A DNA stretch of 64,000 bases from Elusimicrobiota bacterium (lineage in GTDB: Bacteria > Elusimicrobiota > Endomicrobiia > Endomicrobiales > Endomicrobiaceae). The stretch covers positions 1-64,000 of the forward strand of contig JAFXOV010000057.1 in the NCBI GenBank assembly GCA_017528425.1, in the 5' to 3' direction. The notes beneath the pieces are model-generated. The model did not search any database and had not been told where the DNA came from. It saw only the letters and a program-made list of their open reading frames with translations. This document shows, in pieces, positions 42,442-50,841 of the stretch. The stretch's first letter is position 1, and each line of letters opens with the position of its first letter. A program made the translations under genes and the position numbers.

Positions 42442-43527
42442 ATGATAAAAATTTATACATACATCTCAAAACAATTTTTAAAACCGTTAGTGTTCATTGC
42501 TTTTGCTTTCGGTTTTCTTGTCATGGTTTCTGAATTTTTTAGAGAAATGAGTATGTATATGGAACTCAAAACTCCGTTTTTCACGATAATGGAATATCTT
42601 TTGTTGAGTTTGCCGTGGTGGATGATAGATGTGTTTGCTGTTTCCGTATTACTGGCTCTTTTGTTTTCATTAGGTGAACTTGCTAAAAGAAATGAAATAA
42701 CCGCACTTAAAGCATTGGGAGTTAATCTTTGGAGAATAATTTGTTTGTTTATGGTTTTGGGTTTTTGTATAGGTATTTTTGATTTTTGTATGAGAGAATT
42801 TGTTATTCCTAAAACGGTAATACAAGCCGAATATGTAAAGAAAGTTAAAATAAAGAAGAAAAAGTTCGGTGAAGTTGAAAGTGAACATAAGAACATTATA
42901 GTTACACTTCCCAACAATTCAAGAATGTCAATCGGTTATCTGAATATAAAAGAAAATTATATGAGAGATATTATTATCGATGAGTATAACGATAAATACT
43001 ATCTTACGAAAAATATTGTTGTAGGTGAAGCTGTTTATACAAACGGAGGTTGGTTGTTGAAACACGGTGTGACAAGAACTTTTGATGATAAAAATAATTG
43101 GAATGAACAATATTTTGAAAGCAAAATTTTCGGATTTACGGTTAAACCGCAAGATTTAATAGTTAAAGATACAAGATACGAACAAATGAATTTAAAGACT
43201 TTTAAAGAATATATACGGAAAAAGCAAATGTTGGGTCAAAACACTTTAAAAGAACAAATAAAGTATCACTCGAGATTTGCAAATGTTTTTGCACACATAA
43301 TAGTTATGATGATAGGTATACCTTTTGCTTTAGGTTTGGGAAATAAATTCGGCAAAATAATAAGTTTTACATTTGCACTTATTTTCTCGTTCATATATTG
43401 GTGTATCCAGGCGGTATGTATGAGCTTGGGGGAAAACCAAATTGTAAATGTATGGCTTGCCGCCTGGCTTCCCAACATTTTATTTGGTGTCGTCGGTATC
43501 TACCTTATGTCAAGAATCAAAAAGTAA
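42442..43527 (+). CDS. lptG: LptG/YjgQ-type lipopolysaccharide export permease
   Basis: 361 residues of the same family as its upstream neighbour. It has N-terminal membrane segments with IYTYISKQFLKPLVFIAF, the family segment KRNEITALKALGVN, a periplasmic beta-rich middle, and three C-terminal membrane segments (FANVFAHIIVMMIGIPFAL onward). It starts one base after lptF, so the two are co-translated and presumably form the heterodimeric LPS extraction channel. Their presence supports an LPS-type outer membrane. Confidence 0.87.
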   Translation: MIKIYTYISKQFLKPLVFIAFAFGFLVMVSEFFREMSMYMELKTPFFTIMEYLLLSLPWWMIDVFAVSVLLALLFSLGELAKRNEITALKALGVNLWRIICLFMVLGFCIGIFDFCMREFVIPKTVIQAEYVKKVKIKKKKFGEVESEHKNIIVTLPNNSRMSIGYLNIKENYMRDIIIDEYNDKYYLTKNIVVGEAVYTNGGWLLKHGVTRTFDDKNNWNEQYFESKIFGFTVKPQDLIVKDTRYEQMNLKTFKEYIRKKQMLGQNTLKEQIKYHSRFANVFAHIIVMMIGIPFALGLGNKFGKIISFTFALIFSFIYWCIQAVCMSLGENQIVNVWLAAWLPNILFGVVGIYLMSRIKK

Positions 43528-43540
43528 TCATTTTGTTGTC

Positions 43541-43561
43541 ATTCCGTGCTTGACACGGAAT
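43541..43561. repeat. Small palindromic intergenic element
   Basis: ATTCCGTG (43541-43548) and CACGGAAT (43554-43561) form a perfect 8-bp hairpin around CTTGA. The wider sequence GTCATTCCGTGCTTGACACGGAATC resembles REP/MITE-like dispersed palindromes found between genes in many bacterial genomes. It lies between the convergent lptG and uvrB genes, where it could also act as a transcription barrier. I see only one copy in this window. Confidence 0.55.
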
Positions 43562-43612
43562 CTATAGAAATTAGTCCGAAGGACACAGAAATTATAAATC
43601 GTAAATTATAAA

Positions 43613-45664
43613 TTATAATTTGCTTTTCTTCTTCTTCGGGAAAGACTTTATTGCCGAATTTTTGGAATACATAGAGTTAATGTCTCTTATTCTGTCTCTG
43701 AAAAGAGTTGCGGATTCAAAATCCAAATTGTCGGCAGCTTCTTTCATTTGTTTTTCCAACGATTTTAAAATGCTGTCGATATTTTTTGTCGTTATATATT
43801 TTTCGTCTACTTCTTCCGATAATACCATCAACTTTTCATCTTTAACTTTTTCCTGGAATTCTTCCAAGTTGGCAATAGCCTTTATAATTGTTTTCGGTGT
43901 TATATTGTTAACTTTATTATATTCAAGTTGCTTGTTTCTTCTTCTTTGCATTTCCGTTAAAGCTCTGTCCATGGAACCTGTAATTTTGTCCGCATAGAAA
44001 ATTACTCTGCCGTCAACGTTTCTTGCTGCTCTGCCGCAGGTTTGTATCAATGTCTGTTCCGATCTCAAAAAACCTTCTTTATCCGCATCCAAAATTACTA
44101 CAAGTGTCACTTCGGGTAAATCCAGTCCTTCTCTTAAAAGGTTTATACCTACAAGAATATCGAATTTACCTAACCTTAAATCTCTTATAATTTCTATTCT
44201 TTTTAAAGATTCTATTTCCGAATGCATATATTCCACACGAAAACCCTGATCTTTTAAGTATGCTGTTAAATCTTCCGACATTCTTTTGGTTAATGTGGTT
44301 ATAAGAACTCTTTGTTTTTTAGCTACAACTTTTTTTATTTCTTTTATCATATCCTGAATTTGACCGTCTATCGGACGAATAATTATTTCGGGATCTACAA
44401 GACCGGTAGGTCTTATAACAAGCTCTACTATATCGTTTTTACATTTATCCAATTCATACTTTCCCGGAGTTGCCGATACCATAACACTTTGTTTGATTAT
44501 AGATTCAAATTCGTTAAATTTTAAAGGCCTGTTATCGAGCGCCGAAGGTAACCTGAACCCGAAATTTATAAGAGTTTGTTTTCTGCTTCTGTCACCTTCG
44601 TACATTCCTCTGATTTGCGGTAATGTAATGTGCGATTCGTCCGCTATTAACAAAAAGTCGGAAGTGTCCGGGTTGGATAAGAAGTAATCGATTAAAGTTG
44701 TAGGTCTTGAACCGGCAGGTCTTAATGCAAGGTGTCTTGAATAGTTTTCCACTCCGTTACAAAAACCTGTTTCCTGCAACATTTCCATATCGTATTTTGT
44801 TCTTTGTAACAATCTTTGCGCTTCAAGAAGTTTTCCTTCCGATTTTAAAACCGCAACTCTCTCGTTAAGTTCCGCTTCGATATTTTTTAAAGCTATTTTA
44901 AGTTTATCGTTACTTGTAACAAAATGTTTTGCCGGATATATATAACAAACTTCTTTCTTGTTTAAATTTTTACCCGATATCGGATCAAACTCTTTAATTT
45001 CTTCTATTTCGTCGCCGAAAAATTCCACTTTTATCGCCGTTTCCAAATATGCGGGGAAAATTTCCACGGTGTCGCCTTTAACTTTGAATTTTCCTCTGAA
45101 AAAATCTATTTCGTTTCTTTCATAATGTATGGAAATAAGTTCTCTTAACAAGTTATCTATAGGAATTTTTTGTCCTACCGATATTTTTACACACATATTT
45201 TGATATTCTTCCGGGGCACCTAAATTGTATATGCTGGATACAGATGCAACAACAATAACATCATTTCTTTCAAGAATGGATGTTGTTGCTTTTAACCTTA
45301 ATCTGTCGATATGATCATTTACGGAAGAATCTTTTTCTATATATGTATCGGTTGCGGGAATATATGCTTCCGGCTGATAGTAATCGTAGTAAGAAATAAA
45401 ATATTCTACCGCATTATTCGGGAAAAAAGATTTAAACTCCGAATATAACTGTGCGGCAAGTATTTTGTTGGGGGAAATTATAAGTGCAGGTCTTTGTAAC
45501 TTTTCTATTAAGTTTGCCATAACGAACGTTTTACCGGAACCTGTAACACCCAACAATACTTGAGAGTTTTTACCGTTCTTAAGGTTGTTATAAAGCTTGT
45601 CTATTGCCATCGGCTGTTCGCCGGACGGCTTAAAGTTTGATACTAACTGGAATTTGTTTTTCAT
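43613..45664 (-). CDS. uvrB: Excinuclease ABC subunit B
   Basis: 683 residues, normal for UvrB. Walker A GVTGSGKT (near 40); damage-binding beta-hairpin region YYDYYQPEAYIP; SSVNDHIDRLR; helicase motifs such as LLIADESH, VLITTLTKRM, GINLLREGLDLPE and QTCGRAARN; and a C-terminal UvrC-binding UVR helix pair (LEKQMKEAADNLDFESATLFRDRI, residues about 640-663). It loads on damaged DNA with UvrA and recruits UvrC in nucleotide excision repair. It starts one base after the stop of the flavodoxin gene, so the two share a transcript. Confidence 0.97.
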   Translation of the reverse strand: MKNKFQLVSNFKPSGEQPMAIDKLYNNLKNGKNSQVLLGVTGSGKTFVMANLIEKLQRPALIISPNKILAAQLYSEFKSFFPNNAVEYFISYYDYYQPEAYIPATDTYIEKDSSVNDHIDRLRLKATTSILERNDVIVVASVSSIYNLGAPEEYQNMCVKISVGQKIPIDNLLRELISIHYERNEIDFFRGKFKVKGDTVEIFPAYLETAIKVEFFGDEIEEIKEFDPISGKNLNKKEVCYIYPAKHFVTSNDKLKIALKNIEAELNERVAVLKSEGKLLEAQRLLQRTKYDMEMLQETGFCNGVENYSRHLALRPAGSRPTTLIDYFLSNPDTSDFLLIADESHITLPQIRGMYEGDRSRKQTLINFGFRLPSALDNRPLKFNEFESIIKQSVMVSATPGKYELDKCKNDIVELVIRPTGLVDPEIIIRPIDGQIQDMIKEIKKVVAKKQRVLITTLTKRMSEDLTAYLKDQGFRVEYMHSEIESLKRIEIIRDLRLGKFDILVGINLLREGLDLPEVTLVVILDADKEGFLRSEQTLIQTCGRAARNVDGRVIFYADKITGSMDRALTEMQRRRNKQLEYNKVNNITPKTIIKAIANLEEFQEKVKDEKLMVLSEEVDEKYITTKNIDSILKSLEKQMKEAADNLDFESATLFRDRIRDINSMYSKNSAIKSFPKKKKSKL

Positions 45665-45665
45665 A

Positions 45666-46277
45666 TTATAAAGAGTTAAGCCACGATATTATTTTATTTT
45701 TAACTTGTTCGTTATATTTCGAATCTATGTTATTAAAAGATTCGCCTTTCAATATGTTTGCATTTGTTGCTTTAGTTTTAAAATCCTCAAAATATGTTCC
45801 GTAGTTGCTGCCTTGTGTTGAGAAAGGAACTACATTTTTGTTTTGAAAATCAAACTCTTTCAAAAATTCAAGTACAACAGGTGCTGCTGTATACCACCAT
45901 ATAGGAGAACCTACAAAAATTGTGTCGTATTCTTCAATATTAGGAAAATCATTTACTATTTCCGGATAATTGCCGGAAGAAATTTGTTTTTTAGATGTTA
46001 AATATAATGCCGGTCCTTGTTTTATTTCTTCTTTTGGTTTAATTTCATAAAGATCCGCATTGATTAAAGATTGTATTTGCATTGCAATATCTTTAGTGTG
46101 TCCCGTTAAAGAATAATAAACAACAAGGGTTTTGCCTAAATTTGCTGTCAACTCAACCTTATTTGAATATTTTGCCATTTCAGTTTTATTTCTGTTAGAT
46201 ACTTTTCTTAAATGTACAAGTGAGCAAACTCCTACAATAATTGCGATTATCAGTATTACATATAATGCTATTTTCAT
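45666..46277 (-). CDS. Membrane-anchored flavodoxin-family protein
   Basis: 203 residues. An N-terminal membrane anchor (MKIALYVILIIAIIVGVCSLV) is followed by a flavodoxin fold. VVYYSLTGHTKDIA is the FMN phosphate-binding loop, and TIFVGSPIWWYTAAPVVLEFL and PFSTQGSNYGTY contribute to flavin binding. Family members carry electrons or reduce quinones. An AAAGGAGAG ribosome binding site lies just upstream. The N-terminal anchor places it at the membrane, on which side is not clear. It heads a two-gene unit with uvrB. Confidence 0.85.
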   Translation of the reverse strand: MKIALYVILIIAIIVGVCSLVHLRKVSNRNKTEMAKYSNKVELTANLGKTLVVYYSLTGHTKDIAMQIQSLINADLYEIKPKEEIKQGPALYLTSKKQISSGNYPEIVNDFPNIEEYDTIFVGSPIWWYTAAPVVLEFLKEFDFQNKNVVPFSTQGSNYGTYFEDFKTKATNANILKGESFNNIDSKYNEQVKNKIISWLNSL

Positions 46278-46310
46278 AATTTAAAACTCTCCTTTCAAAA
46301 ATTTTTTAAA

Positions 46311-46316
46311 ATTATA
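46311..46316 (-). promoter_or_regulatory. Possible -10 box for the flavodoxin-uvrB unit
   Basis: On the minus strand this reads TATAAT, about 34 bases before the flavodoxin start and upstream of its ribosome binding site. No good -35 match is visible in this AT-rich intergenic region, which also contains the start region of the divergent flavoprotein gene. Confidence 0.35.
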
Positions 46317-46378
46317 TCATATTTTTTTATAAATAAATTTTGTAAAATATCAAAGTATAAACGATTGTAGGGGGAAAA

Positions 46379-46990
46379 ATGAAAGTTTTACTTATTAACG
46401 GAAGTTGTAACAAAAACGGATGTACATTCAGAGCATTAACGGAAATAGAAAATATATTAAAGAAAGAAAAAATTGAAACCGAAATAATTCAGTTGGGCTC
46501 TAATCCTATAAGAGATTGTATAGGTTGTCGCGGATGTGCTCAAAACGGTAACAAGTGTGTGTTTAATGACGATATAGTTAATGAAATTATCGAAAAAACC
46601 AAAACATCCGACGGATTTATTTTCGGCTCTCCCGTTTATTATGCACATCCCTCCGGAAGGTTGTTATCTGTATTAGACAGAGTTTTTTATGCCGGCGGAA
46701 AATTTTTATCTTATAAACCGGGTGCTGCGGTTGTATCTGCAAGAAGAGCGGGAACTACTGCCGCAATAGATGTAATAAACAAATATTTTACTATAAACAA
46801 TATGCCGGTAGTTTCTTCTCAGTATTGGAATATGGTTCACGGAACAAAAGCCGAAGATGTCGAAAAAGATTTGGAAGGCCTCAATGTAATGCAAAATATA
46901 GCAAAAAATATGGTATGGCTTTTAAATTCAATAAAACAAAATGCACATCCTGAACCGGAAGCAAAACCGATGACAAATTTTATAAGATAA
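46379..46990 (+). CDS. NADPH-dependent FMN reductase/iron-sulfur flavoprotein-family protein
   Basis: 203 residues. It begins with the flavodoxin-like strand MKVLLINGSCNKNGCTFRAL (FMN phosphate loop) and continues CIGCRGCAQNGNKC (residues about 47-60), the compact Cys motif of iron-sulfur flavoproteins that binds a [4Fe-4S] cluster, then GFIFGSPVYYAHPSG for flavin contact. It probably transfers electrons between a cluster and FMN in the cytosol. AGGGGGAAAA precedes the ATG. It is divergent from the flavodoxin gene and lies upstream of the MerR-regulated redox operon. Confidence 0.88.
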   Translation: MKVLLINGSCNKNGCTFRALTEIENILKKEKIETEIIQLGSNPIRDCIGCRGCAQNGNKCVFNDDIVNEIIEKTKTSDGFIFGSPVYYAHPSGRLLSVLDRVFYAGGKFLSYKPGAAVVSARRAGTTAAIDVINKYFTINNMPVVSSQYWNMVHGTKAEDVEKDLEGLNVMQNIAKNMVWLLNSIKQNAHPEPEAKPMTNFIR

Positions 46991-46995
46991 AATTC

Positions 46996-47026
46996 TTGAC
47001 ATTAGAGCGGCTCGAAGGTGTAAAAT
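46996..47026 (+). promoter_or_regulatory. MerR-type promoter with 19-bp spacer and operator
   Basis: A perfect -35 TTGACA (46996-47001) and -10 TAAAAT (47021-47026) are separated by 19 bases, the over-long spacing typical of MerR-activated promoters. The spacer holds the near-palindrome TTAGAGC-G-GCTCGAA. The MerR gene starts 32 bases downstream, so autoregulation is very likely. Confidence 0.85.
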
Positions 47027-47058
47027 TATCGGAAATATAAAAAGAGGTTATATTTCTT

Positions 47059-47490
47059 ATGAAAAAAGTAAAAAAAGAAACACAGTTGGATAAAACTCCG
47101 AAATACACCGTAAAAGAAGTTGCTCAAATAATGAAAATATCTGCTCATACTGTTAGGTATTACGATAATGAAGGCCTTATTCCGTTTGTTTCAAGAACAC
47201 AAAGTAATGTAAGAATGTTTTCCGAATATGATTTATCTTGGATTAGAACTGTTCATTGCTTAAGAGCAACAAATTTATCTATAAACGATATTAAAAAATA
47301 TATAGATTTATGTTTAAAAGGTAATAAAACCATACAACAAAGAGCAAAAATAATTTTTAACCAAGAAAAGAATTTAAAAGAACATTTAAAACAGTTGCAG
47401 GAACAGATGAAAGTTTTGCAAATAAAGAAGAAATATTATACGAACCTTTTGAAGAATAAATCCAAAGATGTTTGGAATCCGTATAAATAG
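47059..47490 (+). CDS. MerR-family transcriptional regulator
   Basis: 143 residues. The N-terminal winged helix-turn-helix is clear: YTVKEVAQIMKISAHTVRYYDNEGLIPF (about 14-42), then RMFSEYDLSWI. A long C-terminal dimerisation coiled coil follows (about 90-140). There is no Cys-rich metal site, which fits the AdhR-like subgroup often paired with oxidoreductases such as aldo-keto reductases. Under the 19-bp-spacer promoter it should activate itself and the three redox genes downstream. Confidence 0.92.
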   Translation: MKKVKKETQLDKTPKYTVKEVAQIMKISAHTVRYYDNEGLIPFVSRTQSNVRMFSEYDLSWIRTVHCLRATNLSINDIKKYIDLCLKGNKTIQQRAKIIFNQEKNLKEHLKQLQEQMKVLQIKKKYYTNLLKNKSKDVWNPYK

Positions 47491-47499
47491 GAGTATAAA

Positions 47500-47982
47500 A
47501 TGAAAAAAATTTTAGCATTGTTGTTATTATTGTGTTTTGTAGCTGTTCCGTTTAGCAATGTTTTTGCCGAAGACGAAAAATGTGGAGATTTTACAATAGA
47601 AGAACTTGCATTGAAACTCGGAGATCACAGCTTATTGGTTTATAAAGACGGAAATATTACTTTTCAAGACGAACATGGAATACAACCTTTACTTATACAA
47701 ATAAAAAAGAAAGGTTTAAAAAATGCCATAGCTGTAGATAAAGTCATAGGTAAAGCTGCAGCTCTTCTTATGGTTTACGGGAAGGTAAAACAGGTTCACA
47801 CAAATATTATAGCCAAAGATGCTATACCTGTTTTTGAAAAATATAAAGTGGAATATTCTTATAATGAAGTTGTGGATTATATCCAAAATAATAAAAAAGA
47901 CGGACTTTGTCCTATGGAACAAAAAGTTTTAAATATTAATAGTCCCAAAAAAGCCTATAAAATTTTTGCAAAGAAAAAATAG
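47500..47982 (+). CDS. DUF1893-family protein with signal peptide
   Basis: 160 residues. The signal peptide MKKILALLLLLCFVAVPFSNVFA is followed by a DUF1893 domain: LLVYKDGNITFQDEHGIQPLL, VDKVIGKAAALLMVYG (near 85) and GLCPMEQKVL near the end. DUF1893 proteins have a cytidine-deaminase-like fold and no established reaction. An export signal is unusual for this family as I know it and fits the exported neighbours in this operon. GGAG lies just upstream, 9 bases after the MerR stop. Confidence 0.85.
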   Translation: MKKILALLLLLCFVAVPFSNVFAEDEKCGDFTIEELALKLGDHSLLVYKDGNITFQDEHGIQPLLIQIKKKGLKNAIAVDKVIGKAAALLMVYGKVKQVHTNIIAKDAIPVFEKYKVEYSYNEVVDYIQNNKKDGLCPMEQKVLNINSPKKAYKIFAKKK

Positions 47983-48020
47983 TTAGTAGTTTGCAGTTGC
48001 CGTTTTGATAAATAAATAAT

Positions 48021-48069
48021 TTGACAGATAAGGTTGCTTAGTTAAAATTTAAAATTTCTAATTTTAAAT
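48021..48069 (+). promoter_or_regulatory. Candidate internal promoter plus palindrome before the aldo-keto reductase gene
   Basis: A perfect TTGACA (48021-48026) lies 16 bases before TAAAAT (48043-48048). Directly after, ATTTAAAATT and AATTTTAAAT (48047-48069) form a 10-bp palindrome around TCT, just upstream of the AGGAG ribosome binding site. This could give the last two genes independent expression, but chance palindromes are common in such AT-rich DNA. Confidence 0.5.
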
Positions 48070-48080
48070 AGGAGAACGAA

Positions 48081-49307
48081 ATGAACAGAAGAGAATTTTT
48101 AAAAACATCATTGTTTACAACGATAGGTGCGGTGGTATTGTCTGCTTGTAACCATATTGCAGTTCGAACAAAAGATTTTATAGATAAAGTTTCTACAAAA
48201 AAATATAAAAATTTAGATATATCCGCAATAGGTTTCGGTGCAATGAGACTTCCTCAAAAAGATGGTGAGCCTGATATAGAAAAAACACAAGAAATGGTGG
48301 ATTATGCCATGGAACACGGTATAAATTACTACGATACCGCATGGTTTTATCATGGCGGAAAATCCGAACTTGCCGTTGGTGAAGTAATGAAAAAGTATCC
48401 CAGAAACAGTTATTATTTGGCAGACAAAATGCCGTTAAGAATATTAAAAGATAAATCCGAAGTTATACCTACATTTGAAGAACAATTGAAAAAATGTCGA
48501 ACGGATTATTTTGATTTTTATTTAGCACATAATATAAATAAAAGAGAATGGGAAATATTAAAAGAATGTAATGTTTATGAACAATTGTTAGAGAAAAAGA
48601 AAGAAGGAAAAATAAAATATTTGGGTTTTTCTATTCATGATACTCCCGAACTTTTGGAAGAAGTTGTAAATAAATACGAATGGGATTTTGTTCAACTTCC
48701 AATTAACCCTATAGATTGGAAAACGGTAGATGCAAAAAGACAATATGAAATTGCAACAAAGGCAGGTCTCCCTGTAGTTGTGATGAATCCTTTAAAAGGC
48801 GGACAGCTTTCAACATTAAGCGAAAAAGCCGTTGATATATTAAAGAACGAAAATCCTGATGTTTCACCGTCTTCGTGGTCTTTAAGATATTCCGCAAGTT
48901 TGCCGAATGTTTTCGTTGTTTTAAGCGGTATGACGGAATTGGAACATGTTATCGATAATGTGAAAACCTTTACAGATTTTAAACCGTTAACTGAAAAAGA
49001 ACAATCCGTTCTTGAAAAAGCAATTGCCGTATACAATTCTTCCGGAGCTATATCTTGTACTTATTGTCAGTATTGTACGGGATGTCCCGTAGGAATAGAT
49101 ATACCGAAAAATTTCTTAATGTACAACCAGTATAAATCAACAAACAGAAAAGACAGATTTGTTTTAGCATATGAGTCAATTAAAGAGGAAAACAGAGCGG
49201 ATAAATGTATAAATTGCGGAATATGTAAAACAAAATGTCCACAGAAACTTGATATTCCCAACTTGTTGAAAGATGTAGCGGATTTATACAAAGAATTGAA
49301 GCAATAA
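48081..49307 (+). CDS. Exported aldo-keto reductase with C-terminal ferredoxin motifs
   Basis: 408 residues. The N-terminus carries a twin-arginine-like signal (NRREFLKTSLF) and a lipobox-like VVLSAC (Cys near 23). The TIM-barrel aldo-keto reductase core has GFGAMRLP, the catalytic region YYDTAWFYHGG (Asp, Tyr), Lys in YLADK and His in YLAHNI. The C-terminus adds CTYCQYCTGCPVGIDIP and CINCGICKTKCP (near 375), room for about two [4Fe-4S] clusters. Tat export fits a folded cofactor protein. It likely couples NAD(P)H or ferredoxin electrons to carbonyl reduction at the membrane. The next gene encodes a membrane ferredoxin that may be its electron partner. Confidence 0.9.
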   Translation: MNRREFLKTSLFTTIGAVVLSACNHIAVRTKDFIDKVSTKKYKNLDISAIGFGAMRLPQKDGEPDIEKTQEMVDYAMEHGINYYDTAWFYHGGKSELAVGEVMKKYPRNSYYLADKMPLRILKDKSEVIPTFEEQLKKCRTDYFDFYLAHNINKREWEILKECNVYEQLLEKKKEGKIKYLGFSIHDTPELLEEVVNKYEWDFVQLPINPIDWKTVDAKRQYEIATKAGLPVVVMNPLKGGQLSTLSEKAVDILKNENPDVSPSSWSLRYSASLPNVFVVLSGMTELEHVIDNVKTFTDFKPLTEKEQSVLEKAIAVYNSSGAISCTYCQYCTGCPVGIDIPKNFLMYNQYKSTNRKDRFVLAYESIKEENRADKCINCGICKTKCPQKLDIPNLLKDVADLYKELKQ

Positions 49308-49338
49308 GTTATAAAATTACATTTATAGGGTATAATAA

Positions 49339-50706
49339 ATGTCTAAGAATAAAACAATATATCGGTTAAGATTATCGTTATCGGCAATAGTTTTAATAAT
49401 TTCGTTTCTTGCATTTACTGCAACATTTTCTTTCTTTACAAAATTTTTTGCCATACAGTTAGGTCCCGGTATTGCAAGTTTGGTTGCTTCTTTTTCAATA
49501 ACAGTTTTAATATCTGTTTTAGCAATTATATTTTTTACTTTTTTGTTTGGAAGATTTTATTGCTCTTTAATTTGTCCTCTGGGAATATTACAAAATTTTA
49601 TAGGATTTTTATCTTTTAAAAACAGTAAAAATTATAAGAATATGGCAAAAACAAGATATACCATAGCAGCATTGGTATTCGGAGCTTTGTCTTGCGGTTG
49701 GGCGGTAGGTTTTAAAATTTTAGATCCGTACACAAATTTCGGGCTAATTGCATCAAGTATTTTTACACCTGTATATAACCTTATAACAAAATCACAAAAT
49801 TATGAGTTTACAATACCTGTTTTAATAATTTCTTTAATACCTTTTATAATTTTAATTTTATTGGTTTTATTTAAGAGAAGATTTTTCTGTACTGTCATTT
49901 GTCCTGTAGGAACAATTTTGGGGTTGTCAGCCAAGTACAGCCCTTTTGAATTAACGATATCGGATAAATGTATAACATGCGGAGCATGTTTTAGAAATTG
50001 TCCTGCCGGAAGTATAAATTTAAAAGACAAAAAAATAAATAATGAACTATGTATAAGATGCTTAAAATGTATTTCCGTATGTCCTAAACAAGCAATAAGT
50101 TTCGGAAGAGAGAATAAAAAACAATCTGCAACATTTAGCCAAAGCAGAAGAAATTTTATTTTAGGTTCTGTTTTTGTCTTGGGTGGTATTGCAACCGGTG
50201 TAGGCAGTGCAATAATCAGGGGAAAAAATTTTTTGAAAGATAAAATAAGGGCAATATTGCCGCCGGGAGCAGGTGATTATTCGAGATTTTCTTCAAAATG
50301 TACAAGTTGTCAGTTGTGTGTTGCAGTGTGCCCGAACAAAGTTATTCATCCGAGAGATTTTAATCATTCTGTAATTTATATGGATTATTCGAAAAATTAT
50401 TGTAAGTATGATTGTAATGCTTGCAGTTCGGCTTGTCCTACGGGTGCAATAAAAAAGATTACATTGGAGCAAAAACAACATACAAGAATAGGTCTTGCAA
50501 AAATTAACAGAGATTTATGTATAAATTGCGGAATTTGTGCTTTTAAATGTCCGGTGAAAGCGTTAAGTATAGAAGAAGATTCTAACGGAGACAGAGTATT
50601 AAAATATAATGCGGCCGTTTGTATCGGTTGCGGTGCTTGTCAGGTTTCTTGTCCGCACAAAGCAATAGAAATTGTCGGAATTGTTGAACAATCCAAAACG
50701 TTTTAA
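49339..50706 (+). CDS. NapH/NapG-like polytopic membrane ferredoxin with internal twin-arginine motif
   Basis: 455 residues. The N-terminal half is a NapH-like membrane domain with about four segments and CSLICPLG and CTVICPVG motifs. Two ferredoxin pairs follow (CITCGACFRNCP, CIRCLKCISVCP), then SRRNFILGSVFVLGGIATGVG (near 273-293), a twin-arginine-like motif before a membrane segment, and then CTSCQLCVAVCP, CNACSSACP, CINCGICAFKCP and CIGCGACQVSCP. Up to about six [4Fe-4S] clusters are possible. It looks like a NapH-NapG fusion that moves electrons from the membrane or cytosol to periplasmic ferredoxin domains, probably serving the upstream aldo-keto reductase. Confidence 0.88.
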   Translation: MSKNKTIYRLRLSLSAIVLIISFLAFTATFSFFTKFFAIQLGPGIASLVASFSITVLISVLAIIFFTFLFGRFYCSLICPLGILQNFIGFLSFKNSKNYKNMAKTRYTIAALVFGALSCGWAVGFKILDPYTNFGLIASSIFTPVYNLITKSQNYEFTIPVLIISLIPFIILILLVLFKRRFFCTVICPVGTILGLSAKYSPFELTISDKCITCGACFRNCPAGSINLKDKKINNELCIRCLKCISVCPKQAISFGRENKKQSATFSQSRRNFILGSVFVLGGIATGVGSAIIRGKNFLKDKIRAILPPGAGDYSRFSSKCTSCQLCVAVCPNKVIHPRDFNHSVIYMDYSKNYCKYDCNACSSACPTGAIKKITLEQKQHTRIGLAKINRDLCINCGICAFKCPVKALSIEEDSNGDRVLKYNAAVCIGCGACQVSCPHKAIEIVGIVEQSKTF

Positions 50707-50748
50707 AGTAGTTTGTCTTTTGCTGTTAAACTATAAACCATAAACTAT

Positions 50749-50780
50749 AAAATTTGTCAAACACTAACTTGACAAATTTT
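50749..50780. terminator. 12-bp inverted repeat, possible bidirectional terminator overlapping a -35 box
   Basis: AAAATTTGTCAA (50749-50760) and TTGACAAATTTT (50769-50780) are perfect inverted copies around an 8-base loop, with A and T runs at the ends. It could terminate the redox operon, but its right arm contains the TTGACA of the tetR promoter, so it may instead, or also, bind a regulator. Confidence 0.5.
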
Positions 50781-50797
50781 ATATTATATGTTATATT
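50769..50797 (+). promoter_or_regulatory. Sigma70-type promoter of the tetR-efflux operon
   Basis: TTGACA (50769-50774), a 17-base spacer and TATATT (50792-50797). It lies 44 bases before the TetR start, with a palindromic operator immediately downstream. Confidence 0.8.
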
Positions 50798-50800
50798 ACT

Positions 50801-50812
50801 TACCGTTCGGTA
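50801..50812. promoter_or_regulatory. Putative TetR operator
   Basis: TACCG-TT-CGGTA is a perfect palindrome just after the -10 box, where transcription would start. ACCG..CGGT half-sites are common for TetR regulators of RND pumps. Its position would allow the adjacent TetR protein to block initiation. Confidence 0.65.
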
Positions 50813-50841
50813 GATAAAATTGATATTTTTTAGAGAATAAA

